Part shown: one piece after another, positions 62,078 to 64,000 of the stretch | Numbering within the stretch: position 1 is the stretch's first letter | Layout: each line of letters starts with the position of its first letter | From: Nannobrachium achirus | Taxonomy: Eukaryota; Chordata; Actinopteri; Myctophiformes; Myctophidae | DNA length: 64,000 bases | Direction of reading: 5' to 3' | Assembly: GCA_963921795.1 (NCBI GenBank) | Contig: OY997659.1 | Span: forward strand, 24,598,659 to 24,662,658 | Translations under genes and position numbers: made by a program | The notes under the pieces: model-generated | What the model was told of the DNA's origin: nothing | Database searches by the model: none | Seen by the model: only the letters and a program-made list of their open reading frames with translations

Positions 62078-62540
62078 ATTATATATTATTATTATTTTGA
62101 GATCTTGGGGTATTCATCTCTCATTCCAATAATGCATTAAAGCCTTCTAAAATACTGTGATTTTGTTGATCAAAAGCTAAACTCACATACGCCTGTGTGT
62201 CATCATGTGTCATTCAAATAGAAGATCTCAGACTTGGCACTGCACCTGCACATTTTGTGTGAGTGACTGAGCGAGTGAGAGAAAGGGCAGCACACCTTTA
62301 AAGAGCTTGTCGTTGTCATCTGGCATTAGCTAATTCACTAGTACTGATATAAGAAACATTTTACAAAAAAGAATGAAGGCAATAACTTGGCTAGAGGATA
62401 TGTCATCTCCTGTTGATGTAGCAGATGAGTCAATTCCTGCTACTGTCTGATCTACAAGCTCAGGATGGTGGAGAAAAACTAGCAAGCCTGCACTCCCTGC
62501 GATATTAAAGCCCTATTGATACTTTGTTGACAGTGTCACG

Positions 62541-62604
62541 CACCGAAAGCTCACAATGCAATGCATCGCGCGCTGTGAGCCTTCGCTATGTGTTATTTTT
62601 GGTG
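62541..62604. repeat. Palindrome family 1 member, divergent
   Basis: CACCGAAAGCTCACAATGCA faces GCGCTGTGAGCCTTCG and then GGTG. A separate half-motif, TGATCTACAAGCTCA, lies about 90 bases before (62448-62462), suggesting the element was split. Confidence 0.6.
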
Positions 62605-62883
62605 TGTGAAACCACTGTACAACGGTGCACAGAAAATACCTTGGCTTACATTCCCACTTAAAAAACACTTAAAATTGTGCCTCTCCGGCTAATGTCCTGA
62701 CTCCTGGACTAGTCCCTGTGATTTTGACCCACAAGGTGGCAGCCTCGAGGAAGAAACCCAAAATACAAAGGGAATACATAATTGCTCATAACAACCACAC
62801 CATGGGGTCTAATGAAATACTGTCAACCTCCTAGACACATGAAAACTAGAAAAAGTACAAAACTATGGCACCACCTCTTTAAT

Positions 62884-63922
62884 TGCGACCGTCAGGTCGC
62901 ACTTACTACCAAAACCTCCTCCGTCACACGTCACACGTCACACGTCACACTTTTTCCCTGCTCATATCTCCGCAACCGTTGACCCGATCCATGCCAGATT
63001 TTGCACACACACTCCTTGCCTGCCTAACTACAACCTCCAAGGACCCCCGGAGCCCCAGGGACCCCCAGGTCCCTGGGGGACCCCCAGATGTAAAAAATGA
63101 CCAAATGTGGTCACACGTCACATGTCACACTTTTTCCCTGCTCATATCTCCGCAACCGTTGACCCGATCCATGCCAGATTTTGCACACACACTCCTTGCC
63201 TGCCAAACTACAACCTCCAAGGACCCCCGGAGCCCCAGGGACCCCCAGGTCCCTGGGGGACCCCCAGATGTAAAAAATGACCCAATGTGCAAAAATGACC
63301 AAATGACCACCCCAACGGGGCTGCTCACGGGGAATTCCCGGGGACCACCGACTCCTGGTGCTCCAGAACGGATGCAAAAGTGGTGGCGCCCCCAGTGGAG
63401 GACCCCCTGCCACTGCAGCACACATAAAATGCCGTAACTCGGGCTAGGAGCGACCGGGAGAGCCGGGGCCGGTACCTATTTGTCCGCCTCGGCGGCGCGG
63501 AGACCCCACCCCTCATTTCTCACATGGCCCTCTTCTAGCGCCACCATGAGGCCGATTCTTGCAAAACACATTTTTCGACACTGCTCCTACAATTTTTGCC
63601 CTAAAATCACTGACATCGCTACACAGTATGTCTACACTCATGTCATCAACATGGATCTGTCCCATATAGCGCCACCTTCAGGCCGATTTTTTAAAACCCA
63701 TTTTTGGACACTGCTCCTACAATTTTTGCCCTAAAATCACACAAATCGGTACACAGTATGTCTACACTCATCTCATCAATATGGATGTCCCATATAGCGC
63801 CACCATCAGGCCGATTTTTTTAAACCACATTTTTGGACACTGCTCCTACACATTTTGCCCTAAAATCACGCTGCGACCTGATCGGGAGATAAGCATCTCC
63901 CGATTAGGGAGTCTTACTGGTG
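62884..63922. mobile_element. 130-bp-unit element, copy 3 (most complete 5' part)
   Basis: It starts with the hairpin GCGACC-GTCA-GGTCGC, then a 180-bp tandem pair (TTTTTCCCTGCTCATATCTC at 62951 and 63131) containing TCCGCAACCGTTGACCCGAT. A unique block matching 30991-31260 follows, then about three 130-bp units (landmarks 63567, 63697, 63826), then GGGAGATAAGCATCTCCC and the terminal CTCCCGATTAGGGAG, CTTACTGGT. No protein-coding capacity: the 130-base period shifts frame each unit. Confidence 0.75.
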
Positions 63923-64000
63923 ATAAAACATTGACAAATGTACCTGAACGTGCTGCTCCGTAAAGCTTTAAACCGAATTAAGTATGAATGTTACTGTTAC

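Larger units (their letters stand above)
57870..64000 (-). other. Presumed kcnj3 intron upstream of the last exon
   Basis: No kcnj3 coding exon is found between the acceptor and the window edge, so this is inferred to be intron. It contains two hAT-like elements, one palindrome, a G18 run and a 130-bp-unit element. 59220-60250 is repeat-poor and AT-rich with many TAAT motifs (for example GAATTAATGAGCAGCAACAT), a possible regulatory block but unproven. Confidence 0.65.

Overview
The window is vertebrate nuclear DNA, almost certainly from a teleost fish. It has long TG/CA microsatellites, many non-autonomous DNA transposons (hAT-like, piggyBac-like, foldback), L1-like and other LINE debris, a tRNA-derived SINE, spliced exons, and one recognisable vertebrate gene end (kcnj3). 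The repeat mix might fit a clupeiform fish, but I cannot establish that. There are no prokaryotic features. A 200-base run of N (30791-30990) is an assembly gap.

Layout. 1-8 kb is mostly single-copy AT-rich DNA. On the minus strand it holds what looks like the 5' end of a spliced gene: exons 5096-5136 and 4708-4864, with an ATG in strong context and 36 codons. 8.1-14.8 kb holds a tandem segmental duplication. Each copy carries a long uninterrupted minus-strand ORF related to G3BP (stress-granule RNA-binding proteins). Unusually, both copies have two tandem RRMs and no RGG tail. The 11.3-14.8 kb copy has the NTF2-like domain. The 8.4-11.25 kb copy lost it through an exact 360-bp in-frame deletion between TCTTG microhomologies. 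A decayed third RRM lies downstream of each stop codon. 15.6-25.2 kb is a dense transposon graveyard: nested inverted-repeat elements, an element with six 130-bp tandem units, an 850-bp palindrome, a terminal-repeat element whose end has grown into a TG microsatellite, and a piggyBac-like element.

27.0-28.0 kb holds two minus-strand exons with compatible splice phase from a gene I do not recognise. 28-31.6 kb is more repeats and the gap. 31.6-46 kb is largely single-copy, with a LINE fragment, a SINE, a second piggyBac-like element and hAT remnants. 46.2-51.7 kb is a broken L1-like element, itself hit by a foldback element. 57271-57869 (minus) is the last coding exon of kcnj3 (GIRK1/Kir3.1). 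Everything to its right is presumably its upstream intron, with two hAT-like elements that have perfect 8-bp target duplications and another 130-bp-unit element at the edge.

The most notable items are the G3BP-like pair, a dispersed family of near-perfect palindromes with core GATCTACAAGCTCACAACGC (about eleven copies or half-copies, one a perfect 81-base inverted repeat), and the elements whose terminal repeat appears to have seeded TG arrays. The genes here do not form a pathway: they are eukaryotic loci separated by repeats.
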